Program-made: the position numbers and the translations under genes | From: Roseivirga sp. 4D4 | Lineage (GTDB): Bacteria > Bacteroidota > Bacteroidia > Cytophagales > Cyclobacteriaceae | Reading direction: 5' to 3' | NCBI RefSeq assembly: GCF_001747095.1 | Contig: NZ_MDGP01000001.1 | Location: 2,215,001-2,279,000 of the forward strand | Length of the DNA: 64,000 bases | Part shown: positions 17,248 through 26,834 of the stretch, in pieces | Layout of the letters: every line of letters starts with the position of its first letter | How positions within the stretch are numbered: the stretch's first letter is position 1 | The notes under the pieces: generated by a model | Told to the model about the DNA's origin: nothing | The model's input: the letters and a program-made list of their open reading frames with translations, nothing else | Databases searched by the model: none

Positions 17248-17952
17248 CTACCTTTTCAAATAGTTATCCCCGAGAACCTTTTGCATTACTTCTGCTCTAA
17301 GATTGGGTGCCATAGGTACTTCGGCAGCTCCGATTTTCAAGATATTCCCGGCTATCTCTCCCACTTTGTCAATGGATACGATAAATGATCGATGTACACG
17401 CATAAAGCCTTCGGGCAGGGCTAGCTCCATTTGTTTTAAAGAGAGCAAGGTAATGAGCATTGACCCGTCTTCTAAGTAGATCTTCACATAGTCCTTCATA
17501 CCCTCTATATAGAGCACGTCTACATTCATCACGCGCTTGATCTTACCATCCACCTTTACAAAAAAATGATCCTCTGGATTTTTCAATGTCGCGGTTTGCA
17601 AAAGCTCAAAGACCTTGTTGACAGCCTTAAAGAATCGTTCGAAAGAGATAGGCTTAAGTAGATAATCGATTCCGTTCAGGTCATAGCTTTCAGTTGCAAA
17701 CTCGCGATATGCAGTAGTAAAAATCACCTTTGGTCCTTCAGACAATGATTTAACGAAATCAAGACCGCTTAACTTCGGCATATTGATGTCCAAAAACATC
17801 AAATCTACCGGGTGTTCTTCTAAAAAGGTACGTGCCTCAATTGCACTCTTAAATTCACCCACCAACTCCAACAGACTAACCTTGTCGATGTAGTCTTTAA
17901 GTCCCCGTCTGGCAAGAGGTTCATCATCTATGATTATGCAACTAACTTTCAC
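17248..17952 (-). CDS. LytTR-family response regulator
   Basis: A 234-residue regulator: receiver domain (1-120) with the acidic pair in IIIDDEPLARRG, phosphoacceptor Asp55 in LMFLDINMPKLSG and Lys in LLKPISFE. It is followed by a LytTR DNA-binding domain (~130-230; HFFVKVDGKIKRVMNVDVLYIEGMKDYVKI...GFMRVHRSFIVSIDKV). It acts with the LytS-like kinase encoded just upstream, overlapping it by 11 bp. Co-transcription with an ABC permease suggests that it senses or controls an envelope transport process. Confidence 0.94.
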   Translation of the reverse strand: MKVSCIIIDDEPLARRGLKDYIDKVSLLELVGEFKSAIEARTFLEEHPVDLMFLDINMPKLSGLDFVKSLSEGPKVIFTTAYREFATESYDLNGIDYLLKPISFERFFKAVNKVFELLQTATLKNPEDHFFVKVDGKIKRVMNVDVLYIEGMKDYVKIYLEDGSMLITLLSLKQMELALPEGFMRVHRSFIVSIDKVGEIAGNILKIGAAEVPMAPNLRAEVMQKVLGDNYLKR

Positions 17953-18967
17953 TTAAATCCAATTTAAGCAATACGATGTATTCATTCCCCTCCCTACCTG
18001 TAGACAACTCATACTTACTTGGGTAAATGATATCCAACCTTCTTCGCGCATTGGCGATTCCAAGACCAATCTTTTTGGATTCTTCCCCCTGCTCAACAAA
18101 TGAATTGGTACATCTAAATACTAATTGATCCTGATTAAAAGAGAGCTTGATATCTACCTTGACCTTTCCATCATCTGACCCTGAACCATGCTTAAAAGCA
18201 TTTTCAACAAAATTCAAAAACACCATCGGAGCGATCGCCTTCTCTCCAGAATCGATATCGAAAGAAGCATTTACTTCAACATGATCTTGATGACGCATTT
18301 TCTGAAGCTGAATGAAGTTATCCAGGTTTCTAACCTCCTGCTGAAGTGTTATTTTATCTTTATCTACATCATATAACTGATGGCTGAGCAGGTCCGAAAA
18401 CTTCTCCAGTGTTTGGGTAGCCAAGTCAGGGTTGGTCCTAATCAATACATGGACACTATTCAGTGCGTTAAACAGGAAATGAGGATTAATCTGACCTTTC
18501 AATAGATCTAACTCCGCCTTCAAGTTTTGACTTTCAAGCTCGCGTAACTTACGCTCTTTGATGTACCACTCGTTGATGAAAAATAGACTTGTCGCCAGGG
18601 CATACACCACCAAAAACTCTACCGCGGTACTCGCAAGTCCACCAGCTGAGCCAAAAAACTCACTTGTACTAGGGCTGACATCTCTGTATATATACACAAA
18701 AATCTCAGCCGCAGCATAGGCCATTATCATTAGCCAAATGATCATGACTAAGCAGTAAATAAGCTGCTTTCCTTTTAAAAGGAGGTGAGGTACAAGTATG
18801 TAGAGATTCACGTATACACCCACTGAATAAATGAGTCCCCCGATTACGTTTGCATCAACCGTATCCCAGAAAGTAGGCGCATAAGCCATATCCCTGATAC
18901 TCCATATGATTACATAAAGCAACCAAAAAAGAAGATGGGTGAATACAAGTCTCCAGTTAATTCTCAT
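17942..18967 (-). CDS. LytS/YehU-like sensor histidine kinase
   Basis: A 341-residue kinase. Four N-terminal membrane helices (~8-135) are followed by a His_kinase domain with the phosphoacceptor in GQINPHFLFNALNSVHVLI (His163). A HATPase domain follows (PMVFLNFVENAFKHGSG; KIGLGIANARRRLDIIY). There is no separate periplasmic sensor domain. It starts inside the permease stop (4-bp overlap) and ends overlapping the LytTR regulator, so permease, kinase and regulator are translationally coupled. Confidence 0.94.
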   Translation of the reverse strand: MRINWRLVFTHLLFWLLYVIIWSIRDMAYAPTFWDTVDANVIGGLIYSVGVYVNLYILVPHLLLKGKQLIYCLVMIIWLMIMAYAAAEIFVYIYRDVSPSTSEFFGSAGGLASTAVEFLVVYALATSLFFINEWYIKERKLRELESQNLKAELDLLKGQINPHFLFNALNSVHVLIRTNPDLATQTLEKFSDLLSHQLYDVDKDKITLQQEVRNLDNFIQLQKMRHQDHVEVNASFDIDSGEKAIAPMVFLNFVENAFKHGSGSDDGKVKVDIKLSFNQDQLVFRCTNSFVEQGEESKKIGLGIANARRRLDIIYPSKYELSTGREGNEYIVLLKLDLSES

Positions 18968-21387
18968 TCGTATCTCAATGCCTCTACCGGATTTCCATAG
19001 GCCGCTTTTACAGATTTAAAACTCATGGTTAGAAATGAAATAAGGCCTAGCACAACACCTGCCAACAAGAAGTACCATACTTGCATCTGGATGTGGTAAG
19101 CAAAGTTTTCGAGCCACTTTTCCATAACAAGATAGGTGATCACACACGCGATGACAAACGAGATGGCAATCAGTTGTAAGTATCCACGGGACATTAAAAG
19201 CACGATACTACCAACTGTTGCTCCAAGCACTTTTCTTATCCCAATTTCCTTCTTCAACTGAGCTGCCAGTAGGGTAGTCATGGCTAAAAGTCCTAAACAT
19301 GCTAGCACTATACTAATGGAAGAGAAGGTCAAAAACACCTTGCCCAGTTGCTTCTCAGCATTGTACATACGATCCACCGAGTCATCTAAAAAGAAGTATT
19401 CGAATTGAGCTGCTGAGGTAAATTGACGCCACTCATCCTCAATAGCCTGCATAGACTCCATCAAATCTCCAGGAGCTATTCTTACCGACAATTTACTTTG
19501 CATATAAGGTTGAGAACTTTGTATGATGCTCATTACTACTGGATCGACTTCATTGTGTAATGAGACAAAGTTGAAATCTTTGACAATTCCAATAACCTTA
19601 CCCGTATGCAAAACCCTGAAAGTACCATCCTGATTGAGACTTCCCATATTGAGCTTCTTATTCAAATCATCTTCATCCCAACCAAGTTGAGCTGCTGCAG
19701 TTTCATTGATCAGATAAGACAGCGAATCTGTATTCAGTCTACTGTCAAAACCTCGCCCCTTGATCACTTCGAACTCATACAAATCAGTGAAATCTAAGTC
19801 TGACTCTAGTCTCATAAAGAGCATATTATTCTCTACTGTCTCTCCTTCCGGTAGGACGTTATAATCATAAAAACCCTCGTGACCCGGTATTCTTGAAGAT
19901 ACAGCAGCCCCAGTCACCTGTGGCAACTGATTTAACCTGTCCTTGAGCGTTTTGATTCTGGTTTGGTCTCTTATCGATCTTACTTCCAACACTACGGTTT
20001 GCTCCTTATTAAAGCCTAAAGCCTTGTTGCGCATATACTGTAGTTGGAAGTAGATGATAAAGGTGGAGATAATCAGCGCGGCAGAAATTACAAATTGAAA
20101 GGTGATGAGGACCTTCTTAAAGAGACTGGCGAATGGACTCTGCTTTGCGACCTTCCCTTTTAAAATGGCCGCGGGTGAAAACCCCGATAAAAAAAGTGCA
20201 GGATAAATACCCGACAGAAAACCGACTATCAATGCGATGACAAGCAATCCTCCCAAAATGAGTGGTACATCGGCTACTCCAACCGTCAATGACTTTTCTG
20301 TCAGGTTGTTGAAGGCCGGCATCGCCAGCAAGAAAAACCCAAAGCCAATTACCCCTGAAATAGTGGTAACTAGAATTGATTCACTTAGGTATTGGACGAT
20401 AATTTGTTCCCTAACGGCACCAAACACCTTTCTGACTCCCACCTCTCCTGATCTGCTGATCGATCTTGCCAAAGATAGGTTCATGAAATTGACACAAGCA
20501 ATGGCCAAGATCAGAAATGCTGTGGTTGTGAGTATGTATAAATAAGTTTTATTAGTCGTCTTGCCTAATTCATTGGCATAGTCAGTAGTAGTATGCACAT
20601 CGGCAAGTGATTGCATCTTATAGCCTCTTTGTTCAGCTGTGAGTTTCCCTAGGTACTTCTCTACCATACCCGGAAACTTTGCCTCCACATTTTTAACGTC
20701 TACTCCCGGTGGCACTTTTACATAAGTATACATTGGTGGCCAGTACCAGTTATTAAACATCCAGCCGCCCTGCACCTGCCTTAGGCTTATAAACGAAGCC
20801 AGAAAATCGAATTGTAAATGTGAGTTTTCGGGAATGTCTTGTAAGATGCCTGTCACCTGATAGTCATTTTGGCTATCAACTTTCAAAGTCTTCCCCATGG
20901 CATCTTCATCTCCGAAGTACTTTTTAGCCATAGATTCGGTGATCACTATTGAAAATGGATCTGCCAGCGCACTACTTTTATCTCCTTCCAGCAAAGTAAA
21001 ATCAAGGACATCCCAAAGTGTAGAATCCGCAAAGGCAAAAAAGGGTTCTTGAAACTTTTTTTCGGGGCCATTCTCAACAGAGAATTCTTCGATATGGAAC
21101 CTTACAAATGCCTCGAATTCCGGGAAGTCACTTTGCAGAGCCGGACCAATGGCACTATAGGCATTTGCCAAGTAGTTATCTCCCCCATCCGTATAGTTGA
21201 CCTCAGTTATTCTGTAGATTCGCTCATGATCGGCATGAAACTTATCATAAGAAGATTCATCTTTAACATAAAAGAGAATCAAAAGGAAGCAGGCCATTCC
21301 GACTGCTAAACCGAATACATTGATTGCGGTGTGGCCCTTGTGCTTCAACAAGTTTCTCCACGCCATTTTCAGATAATTCTTAACCAT
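18964..21387 (-). CDS. FtsX/MacB-like ABC transporter permease (two-repeat, orphan)
   Basis: An 807-residue permease of the Bacteroidota double MacB_PCD-FtsX type. TM1 is at ~20-40 (GHTAINVFGLAVGMACFLLILFYV), with a large periplasmic domain to ~280. A first FtsX unit (~285-450; LSLARSISRSGEVGVRKVFGA) is followed by a second periplasmic part (~450-680) and a second FtsX unit (~685-790; KKEIGIRKVLGATVGSIVLLMSRGYL). The C-terminus NPVEALRYE is typical. No ATPase is encoded beside it; it is followed by a kinase/LytTR pair in the same operon. Substrate unknown. Confidence 0.9.
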   Translation of the reverse strand: MVKNYLKMAWRNLLKHKGHTAINVFGLAVGMACFLLILFYVKDESSYDKFHADHERIYRITEVNYTDGGDNYLANAYSAIGPALQSDFPEFEAFVRFHIEEFSVENGPEKKFQEPFFAFADSTLWDVLDFTLLEGDKSSALADPFSIVITESMAKKYFGDEDAMGKTLKVDSQNDYQVTGILQDIPENSHLQFDFLASFISLRQVQGGWMFNNWYWPPMYTYVKVPPGVDVKNVEAKFPGMVEKYLGKLTAEQRGYKMQSLADVHTTTDYANELGKTTNKTYLYILTTTAFLILAIACVNFMNLSLARSISRSGEVGVRKVFGAVREQIIVQYLSESILVTTISGVIGFGFFLLAMPAFNNLTEKSLTVGVADVPLILGGLLVIALIVGFLSGIYPALFLSGFSPAAILKGKVAKQSPFASLFKKVLITFQFVISAALIISTFIIYFQLQYMRNKALGFNKEQTVVLEVRSIRDQTRIKTLKDRLNQLPQVTGAAVSSRIPGHEGFYDYNVLPEGETVENNMLFMRLESDLDFTDLYEFEVIKGRGFDSRLNTDSLSYLINETAAAQLGWDEDDLNKKLNMGSLNQDGTFRVLHTGKVIGIVKDFNFVSLHNEVDPVVMSIIQSSQPYMQSKLSVRIAPGDLMESMQAIEDEWRQFTSAAQFEYFFLDDSVDRMYNAEKQLGKVFLTFSSISIVLACLGLLAMTTLLAAQLKKEIGIRKVLGATVGSIVLLMSRGYLQLIAISFVIACVITYLVMEKWLENFAYHIQMQVWYFLLAGVVLGLISFLTMSFKSVKAAYGNPVEALRYE

Positions 21388-21500
21388 GTTTTTGTTGTTT
21401 TGAGTTTACAAAACATGATTTAAGAAAATCATACTATGATATAAAAAGAAATAGAAGTACTAAGGCCTACTATAGATGAAGAAGGCCATTCTGTAGATGG

Positions 21501-22064
21501 CTAGTTACCCTCGATATCATCACGGAGCTCCTGATACCAAGCCTCTCCATACTTTCGAATCAGTGCATCTTTCAAAAACTTATAAATCGGAACTCCTAAC
21601 TTTTCACCCAAGGCACAGGCCGCAGAACAGATAGACCATCTGTCGTAATTCAAAGCTTCGTAGTGATCATATTTAGTGATTCTAATTGGATATAGATGGC
21701 ATGAAATAGGTTTTTTGAACTTGGTCTTACCATCGATGTAGGCCTGCTCAATACCACACTTCAATACTTTGTTCTCATCATAAATAGCAAAAGCACATTC
21801 CTTACCTCCAATGGTGGTTGTAGAGTAATCTCCTTCAAAGTCCTTGATATAAGGCCCTTCTTTTTCTATCGCTTCAACACCTTCTTTTGACAAGTAAGGT
21901 TTTACTACATCATAGCACTCTTCAAGCTCTTTTAATTCCGACTCTTCCAGAGGAGCACCCAGGTCGCCCTCCACACAGCAAGCACCTTTGCACTTATCGA
22001 GATCACAAACGAAAAACTGCTCTTTGATGTCATCACTGATGACGGCATTTTCAACAAGTATCAT
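21501..22064 (-). CDS. DUF3109 family cysteine-rich protein
   Basis: A 187-residue cytoplasmic protein of the DUF3109 family, conserved across Bacteroidota. Cysteines cluster in [19 protein letters not shown], in [24 protein letters not shown], in [11 protein letters not shown] and in [12 protein letters not shown]. The pattern resembles YkgJ-type proteins proposed to bind zinc or an iron-sulfur cluster. The biochemical role is not known to me. It starts 5 bp after the GT2 stop and is presumably co-transcribed with it. Confidence 0.88.
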   Translation of the reverse strand: MILVENAVISDDIKEQFFVCDLDKCKGACCVEGDLGAPLEESELKELEECYDVVKPYLSKEGVEAIEKEGPYIKDFEGDYSTTTIGGKECAFAIYDENKVLKCGIEQAYIDGKTKFKKPISCHLYPIRITKYDHYEALNYDRWSICSAACALGEKLGVPIYKFLKDALIRKYGEAWYQELRDDIEGN

Positions 22065-22069
22065 TGCTA

Positions 22070-22840
22070 CTATTTTTGAATTTTCTCACCTTGTTTGATT
22101 CTCCATATTTTAACACCTCTCAACATTACATCGTAGGCATTCAATGCTGAAATCACAAAGCCCACTCTACCATCCAATATGCCCAACCTTAGGAAGTAGT
22201 GATATACAAATCTGTAAATGGGTTTTATAACGCTATTAAAAAAAAGACTGGTAGATGCTCCCTTACCTAGCTTGTCATAGGCCTTCCAGGTGGAGTAACG
22301 ATCGATTTTGGCCAAATAATGAGAAAGCCCTTTGTAAGTGTTATGCTCAATGACGTTTTTCAGGTGGCCGACCGGCCCATCTGCCAGAATCTCGGCATGC
22401 ACGTGTTTATCTTCATATTTACAGAAGTCTCTCTTGAAAAGCCTGATTACCTTATCGTTCTGCCAACCGCTATAGTTCACTCTTATGCCCATAAAGAAAT
22501 TCTTACGGTTTATCCAGTAAGCCACTTCTTTAACCTGGGACTTTAACAGTGTCCGAACTTCTTCAATCAGACCATCGGTAGCATACTCATCAGCATCTAA
22601 TAAAAATATCCATTCATTTTTAGCCTGAGGAATAATCCAGTTCTTTTGTGTAGCTGAATTCACATACTCATGTTGTACAAGCTGAACATTGTACTCACCA
22701 GCAATCTCAAGTGTCCTATCCGTACTAAAAGAGTCAATAACTATGATTTCATTAGCCCACAAAACAGATTCTATAGCCTTTGCTATATTCTGTTCCTCAT
22801 TGAAAGTCGGTATTATGGCGGTTACATTGAGTCTCTCCAA
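22070..22840 (-). CDS. family 2 glycosyltransferase, WaaE/KdtX-like
   Basis: A 256-residue cytoplasmic GT2 enzyme with [42 protein letters not shown] and the DxD region [13 protein letters not shown]. The [23 protein letters not shown] segment is typical of the WaaE/KdtX group, which adds a beta-1,4-glucose to lipopolysaccharide core heptose in enterobacteria. In Bacteroidota the acceptor is unproven but probably an LPS or other envelope glycan. It is divergent from a GT39 enzyme (gap 91 bp) and upstream of DUF3109. Confidence 0.88.
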   Translation of the reverse strand: MERLNVTAIIPTFNEEQNIAKAIESVLWANEIIVIDSFSTDRTLEIAGEYNVQLVQHEYVNSATQKNWIIPQAKNEWIFLLDADEYATDGLIEEVRTLLKSQVKEVAYWINRKNFFMGIRVNYSGWQNDKVIRLFKRDFCKYEDKHVHAEILADGPVGHLKNVIEHNTYKGLSHYLAKIDRYSTWKAYDKLGKGASTSLFFNSVIKPIYRFVYHYFLRLGILDGRVGFVISALNAYDVMLRGVKIWRIKQGEKIQK

Positions 22841-22864
22841 TTTTCGTTAAGTTATTTAGAAAAC

Positions 22865-22893
22865 TTGTTGGGAATTAATTACTACTAAATTTG
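22865..22893 (+). promoter_or_regulatory. Bacteroidota-type promoter of the GT39 gene
   Basis: TTG at 22865-22867, an 18-bp spacer and a perfect TAnnTTTG box (TAAATTTG) at 22886-22893. The expected start site is near 22900, leaving a ~30-base leader before the ATG at 22932. Confidence 0.6.
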
Positions 22894-22931
22894 CAGTTCT
22901 TTATCTGGAGACAAATTTAACACTATTATTG

Positions 22932-24581
22932 ATGCGAAGAGTTCTAGATTTTTTGACTATCAAACAGGCCAATAGGTCGCAGAGCCTAATGATCTTTGGT
23001 GTCATTTCAATTCTATACTTTATAAATTTTCAAGTCAATGACATTTTCACTCCAAATGAAAGCTTCTATGCAGAAGCGGTTAGAGAAATGTTCGAATCTG
23101 GAAATTTCTTGGACATCAATTATAACTATGAACCGAGATATAACAAGCCTCCTCTAACCTACTGGGCCATAGCCTTAAGCAGTTCAATATTTGGAATTAA
23201 TGAGTTTGGTATAAGGTTACCCATTATACTTATGGCACTCGGCTCAGTCTGGCTGGTATATTTATTGGGGAAACAGCTCTATGGAGAAAGAGCTGGAATA
23301 TACTCAATGATGATCATGGCTTCCAGTGCTCAGTTCATCTTCGTTAAGCAATATGCCAGTCCAGAAGTACCCTTAACCTTCCTTTTCACGCTGACTATGT
23401 ACCTGTTTATTAAAGGTTATAAACAGCAAGAATTCAAATTTATCTTTTGGTCTTATGTGGCTTTAGGGCTCGCTGTTCTTACCAAAGGCTTCCCGTATAT
23501 CATAGTTATTACTGGTATCATCGGTTTGTTCGTATTGATCGAGACAAACTTCAAAATATTCGAAATTTGGAAGAAAATCAGGTTCTTAAAATTGCATATA
23601 GGAGTACCTATTATTTTACTCATTGGGTTGAGTTGGGTTATTTATATGTATTTAAAGGAGGGGGATTCCTTTTGGTTAGTTTACAAAAGAGAGACTTTTG
23701 ACAGAGCCTTGTCCAAGGCAAATCGGGGACCGCAACCGTTCTATTACCTCACTGTGATCGCATGGAGTATAGTACCCTACTCCCTTGCCTTCTATTATGC
23801 CTTTATAAGAAATCTAAAAGATTGGTCTCGTATAAGGGAAATGAGCTTTGCCTTTAGCTGGCTTCTGACAATGCTAATCATTTTCACAGTCTCTAAGGGG
23901 AAGCTTCCAACTTATATGATCCAAGCCCATCCAGCCCTAATACTCATTTTGGTTCCAATGCTTTTGAGGTTCAATCCCAAGAGTAGATTATTGAAAGGGC
24001 TTTGGAGTTTTTCCTTGTTTTTTCCAGCTGCCCTATTAATTGGCGTCACTAGTTATGCAGTATTCGAACTCAATTTAGCACTAGGCCTTTATACTGTCCC
24101 ACTGGCATTATTAACACTTTTGGTTGCCGGTTTGAAGAATAAAACGCCTAATCTTAAAGTATACATTCCATTTTGGTCTATGATGGGTTTTCTAATAGTT
24201 TTCTCAGCCTTTCTGCCGAAAATGGAGGAATTCCGACCTTATGACACCATAGGTAACATCATTCAGCAAGACGAACGAATTATTAAGGAAACACCCATAT
24301 TCCTAGATGGATGGCTAATTCACAATATCCCTTTTTATGCCAACCGCAAGGCGATAAGAGATGTAGAAATAAAAGCCATAAATGACACTAAAGAGCAGAC
24401 GCTCGCCTTAGTAAGAGAAGAAAATCAGGCGATGTTGACAGGCTTCGAAACGTTATGGTCTGGATATATCTATGACTTTTCGAGTGAATCTCAGTTCTTT
24501 AAGTTTGCCCTTGCTCTTAACGATGCGACTAAGGGCGACTTATCTAAATTCCATAAATTCTATTTGGTCTTTCGTCCTTAG
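22932..24581 (+). CDS. family 39 glycosyltransferase (ArnT/PMT-like)
   Basis: A ~549-residue multi-pass membrane enzyme. After TM1 the first periplasmic loop holds IFTPNESFYAEAVREMFESGNFLDINYNYEPRYNKPPLTYW. This contains the acidic E-x-Y-x-E and the YNKPPLxYW motif of GT39/ArnT-type enzymes that use polyprenyl-phosphate sugars. About eleven helices follow (e.g. GLAVLTKGFPYIIVITGIIGLF), then a ~130-residue C-terminal periplasmic part. It probably transfers a sugar to lipid A, another glycan or a protein. A DPM1-like synthase at 55160 could supply the polyprenyl sugar. A TTG at 22929 is also in frame, but the ATG at 22932 is the natural start. It overlaps the convergent 24578 gene by 4 bp. Confidence 0.88.
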   Translation: MRRVLDFLTIKQANRSQSLMIFGVISILYFINFQVNDIFTPNESFYAEAVREMFESGNFLDINYNYEPRYNKPPLTYWAIALSSSIFGINEFGIRLPIILMALGSVWLVYLLGKQLYGERAGIYSMMIMASSAQFIFVKQYASPEVPLTFLFTLTMYLFIKGYKQQEFKFIFWSYVALGLAVLTKGFPYIIVITGIIGLFVLIETNFKIFEIWKKIRFLKLHIGVPIILLIGLSWVIYMYLKEGDSFWLVYKRETFDRALSKANRGPQPFYYLTVIAWSIVPYSLAFYYAFIRNLKDWSRIREMSFAFSWLLTMLIIFTVSKGKLPTYMIQAHPALILILVPMLLRFNPKSRLLKGLWSFSLFFPAALLIGVTSYAVFELNLALGLYTVPLALLTLLVAGLKNKTPNLKVYIPFWSMMGFLIVFSAFLPKMEEFRPYDTIGNIIQQDERIIKETPIFLDGWLIHNIPFYANRKAIRDVEIKAINDTKEQTLALVREENQAMLTGFETLWSGYIYDFSSESQFFKFALALNDATKGDLSKFHKFYLVFRP

Positions 24582-25291
24582 CTAGAGGATCTTTGAAAAC
24601 GAAAGGGCTTAGCCTTCTTTCCAAGCAAGAATTTGAATTTGAAGAAGTTAGAAATTTTGGTATCTAACTTCCATAGGCCGATATGACTATCAAGGTCAAG
24701 TACATTTTCTAGATCCAATTTCTTACTAGCAAAACCTATTCCTCCCGCAGACTTCCTAAAATCCTCGATAATCATCCAATTTGGAAACTCTTTGATCAGT
24801 GAATGATACTGTTCTCTGTTGCTGTCATGCACGATCAACAAGCCATCATCGGTTAGTAAATCGTGGGCTTTTTGAATACAATGCTCCCGCCTTATACCAT
24901 CCACCAAAATGAAATCAAACTTTCCAAATTGCTCAGGGTAATTCACATAATCATCATCTTCGAGGCTTGAAGGTTCATTATCACCAATAAGTACATGGAT
25001 CAGCTCCAGATTATCTCTGTCATTAGATGCATGAATTTTTTTGAACCACTCTTCATGGTGTTCAATAGAGTACCACTTTGTTTCTTTTGGCAGAAAATCC
25101 AAATAGTATAAGGTACTTGTGCCACAGCCATACTCTAAACACTTCTTAGGTTTGAGACTTGTGAAAAGCTGTTGAAATATCGTGATCTCCTTATACTTCA
25201 TATAAGGATCCTTCATTTGAACCCCAAAGAGCTTGAGCAATTTCCGCTTAGTCCCTTTAGCATAAATCGAAGTAATTTTGTCTGCTTTCAT
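24578..25291 (-). CDS. SAM-dependent methyltransferase-like protein
   Basis: A 237-residue protein with a class I methyltransferase-like Rossmann core: motif I CLEYGCGTSTLYYLDF, an acidic IEHHEEW after strand 2, FDFILVDGIRREHC (motif around strand 4) and GLLIVHDSNREQYH. No substrate-specific domain is visible. Its place beside envelope glycosyltransferases suggests that it may modify a glycan, but this is inference. It ends overlapping the convergent GT39 gene by 4 bp. Confidence 0.75.
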   Translation of the reverse strand: MKADKITSIYAKGTKRKLLKLFGVQMKDPYMKYKEITIFQQLFTSLKPKKCLEYGCGTSTLYYLDFLPKETKWYSIEHHEEWFKKIHASNDRDNLELIHVLIGDNEPSSLEDDDYVNYPEQFGKFDFILVDGIRREHCIQKAHDLLTDDGLLIVHDSNREQYHSLIKEFPNWMIIEDFRKSAGGIGFASKKLDLENVLDLDSHIGLWKLDTKISNFFKFKFLLGKKAKPFRFQRSSS

Positions 25292-25316
25292 AGATTTGAA
25301 ACGGCAAGATAGTCAG

Positions 25317-25420
25317 TTAATTCTCTCTCCCAAACAATCGGATAAAGTGCTTGACGTAAGCAAATCCCTCATGCTCTTTTAAGGCTGCGGGATGAGAGGC
25401 ATGATATAAACACTTCAAAT
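25317..25420 (-). pseudogene. possible C-terminal remnant of a lost gene
   Basis: The minus frame ends KCLYHASHPAALKEHEGFAYVKHFIRLFGREN, which reads like the end of a real protein. The upstream part of the frame (to 25523) is a very AT-rich stretch that must hold the promoter of the divergent lipoprotein and is unlikely to be coding. No family recognised. Either a decayed fragment or chance. Confidence 0.2.
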
Positions 25421-25523
25421 AATGTTGTATACATTCATAATTATTTAATAAAGAATTAATATTTTTCTTAGAAATTTTAATTATTTTTAATTCAATCATT
25501 TTGTAACTATAAACGATAAGCAT

Positions 25524-26612
25524 ATGAAAAAAATTAATCTATTTTTTCTAATACTCTTAAGCGTGTTCTTAGTCAATTGTGAGACAACCGAAATACAGGA
25601 GGACACGAGACCCTTAGATTCCCGAGGTTGCACTTTTGATGGTGATGATTGCGATGATGGACCAGGTGGTGGTTCTGGTGGACCAGGTGGTGGTTCTGGT
25701 GGTGGAACTAGTACAACCTACAAGCTCTATATGAAAGGAGAAAATTCCTTGACCGTAAATCAGGGTACTAGTACCAATGGAACAAGCTGGACCGCTCAAG
25801 GCTCGGTCGGATCAGTGCAAACAGATGTCAGCCCTGCTGCTGCCTATTTAAATGGTAGAATATTTACTTTTTCTGCTTACACTGTTGGAGGGGACATTGA
25901 ATATTCCTGGTCTGATGACAATGGTTCAAGCTGGAACACCAATAATACAGTCACATCTTCCATTGGGACAAGCATAGGCATGTCAGCGGTTACTTATGAC
26001 AGTGCTGTATATGTGGCCGTCACACGTTTTACTCCAGGCACATTTGCAAGAGAAATCAGGGTATATAAATCACACACAAATACAAGTACTCCAAACTGGA
26101 CTCATCATAGTACTCCCTTAACTGCAAGCGAGAATACAGCAGGAACAAGAGGTTACTTAGCAGTCCACAATAATGAATTATATATATTCTATGTCAAACA
26201 TTCTACAAAGCGTGTTTTTTATAAAAAGTTTGATTCCACTATTCCTGGTAATATATCTTGGGAACCTCCAGTGGAGATTACAGGTAACATTAATGGTAGC
26301 ACAATCCTTGGCAAAGACCATGTTGCAGCTTACAGTCATAATGGGAACCTTTATGCTGTATATAAAACATCTACAAATAACATGTTATCTGTTAACGCAC
26401 TTGTTTCAAACCCCACGGGATATTATGTATCCACAGCAAAAACGAGCGCAGGACCCTCTCTCACCTCAGATGGTACACACCTAGTTTTGGCCTACAAAGG
26501 CGACTCTGATGCTCATGTCTTTTATGCGCGCAGTACAAATGGACAAACATGGACAGGTAATCTTTGGGCAGTGGGTGAGACGAAAAAATCTCCCTATATT
26601 ATCTCTTACTAA
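25524..26612 (+). CDS. Asp-box beta-propeller lipoprotein with glycine-rich tether, copy A
   Basis: A 362-residue lipoprotein: signal peptide with lipobox FLVNC (Cys19). A short acidic segment with Cys36 and Cys43 and a PGGGSGG-type tether (~47-62) precede a beta domain of about 300 residues. That domain contains Asp-box-like turns at 83-89 (STNGTSW), 130-137 (SDDNGSSW) and 337-343 (STNGQTW), with repeated LYxxY strands. The fold is probably a sialidase-like or lectin-like beta-propeller; no sialidase active-site arginines are evident to me, so binding is more likely than catalysis. Paralogue of the next gene; both end NLWAVGET...PYII(S/C)Y. Likely cell-surface. Confidence 0.8.
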   Translation: MKKINLFFLILLSVFLVNCETTEIQEDTRPLDSRGCTFDGDDCDDGPGGGSGGPGGGSGGGTSTTYKLYMKGENSLTVNQGTSTNGTSWTAQGSVGSVQTDVSPAAAYLNGRIFTFSAYTVGGDIEYSWSDDNGSSWNTNNTVTSSIGTSIGMSAVTYDSAVYVAVTRFTPGTFAREIRVYKSHTNTSTPNWTHHSTPLTASENTAGTRGYLAVHNNELYIFYVKHSTKRVFYKKFDSTIPGNISWEPPVEITGNINGSTILGKDHVAAYSHNGNLYAVYKTSTNNMLSVNALVSNPTGYYVSTAKTSAGPSLTSDGTHLVLAYKGDSDAHVFYARSTNGQTWTGNLWAVGETKKSPYIISY

Positions 26613-26630
26613 AAACCGGATCATCCCTAA

Positions 26631-26664
26631 AAAATAAAGGCCTCTTTCGAGGCCTTTATTTTTG
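26631..26664 (+). terminator. Rho-independent terminator after lipoprotein copy A
   Basis: A 12-bp perfect stem, AATAAAGGCCTC / GAGGCCTTTATT (26633-26660), with a 4-base loop and a following T-run. It shows that the two paralogous lipoproteins are separate transcription units. Confidence 0.9.
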
Positions 26665-26834
26665 CTTTAGTTTTCTAAAGCCTATTGGACTTAGGAAGCA
26701 ATTCTTTCAATTGTGATTTCACATACAAAATATTGCTTTATAAAATATTCATATAGCTTTCATGTTTCTTTCTCTATACTCTTTCATTATTGTAATAGCA
26801 TAAATAATTCTTTTAACTATTAAAATAAACACAA

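Noticed and set aside
17158..17388. 76-codon plus-strand frame
   Set aside because: Overlaps the end of the LytTR regulator on the other strand; no signal peptide or conserved pattern.
21485..21501. small GCCAT / ATGGC hairpin at the end of the DUF3109 gene
   Set aside because: Only a 5-bp stem and no T-run on the minus strand; too weak to call a terminator.
25421..25523. N-terminal half of a 68-codon minus-strand frame
   Set aside because: Extremely AT-rich, repeats of Ile/Asn/Lys codons, and placed where the lipoprotein promoter must be.
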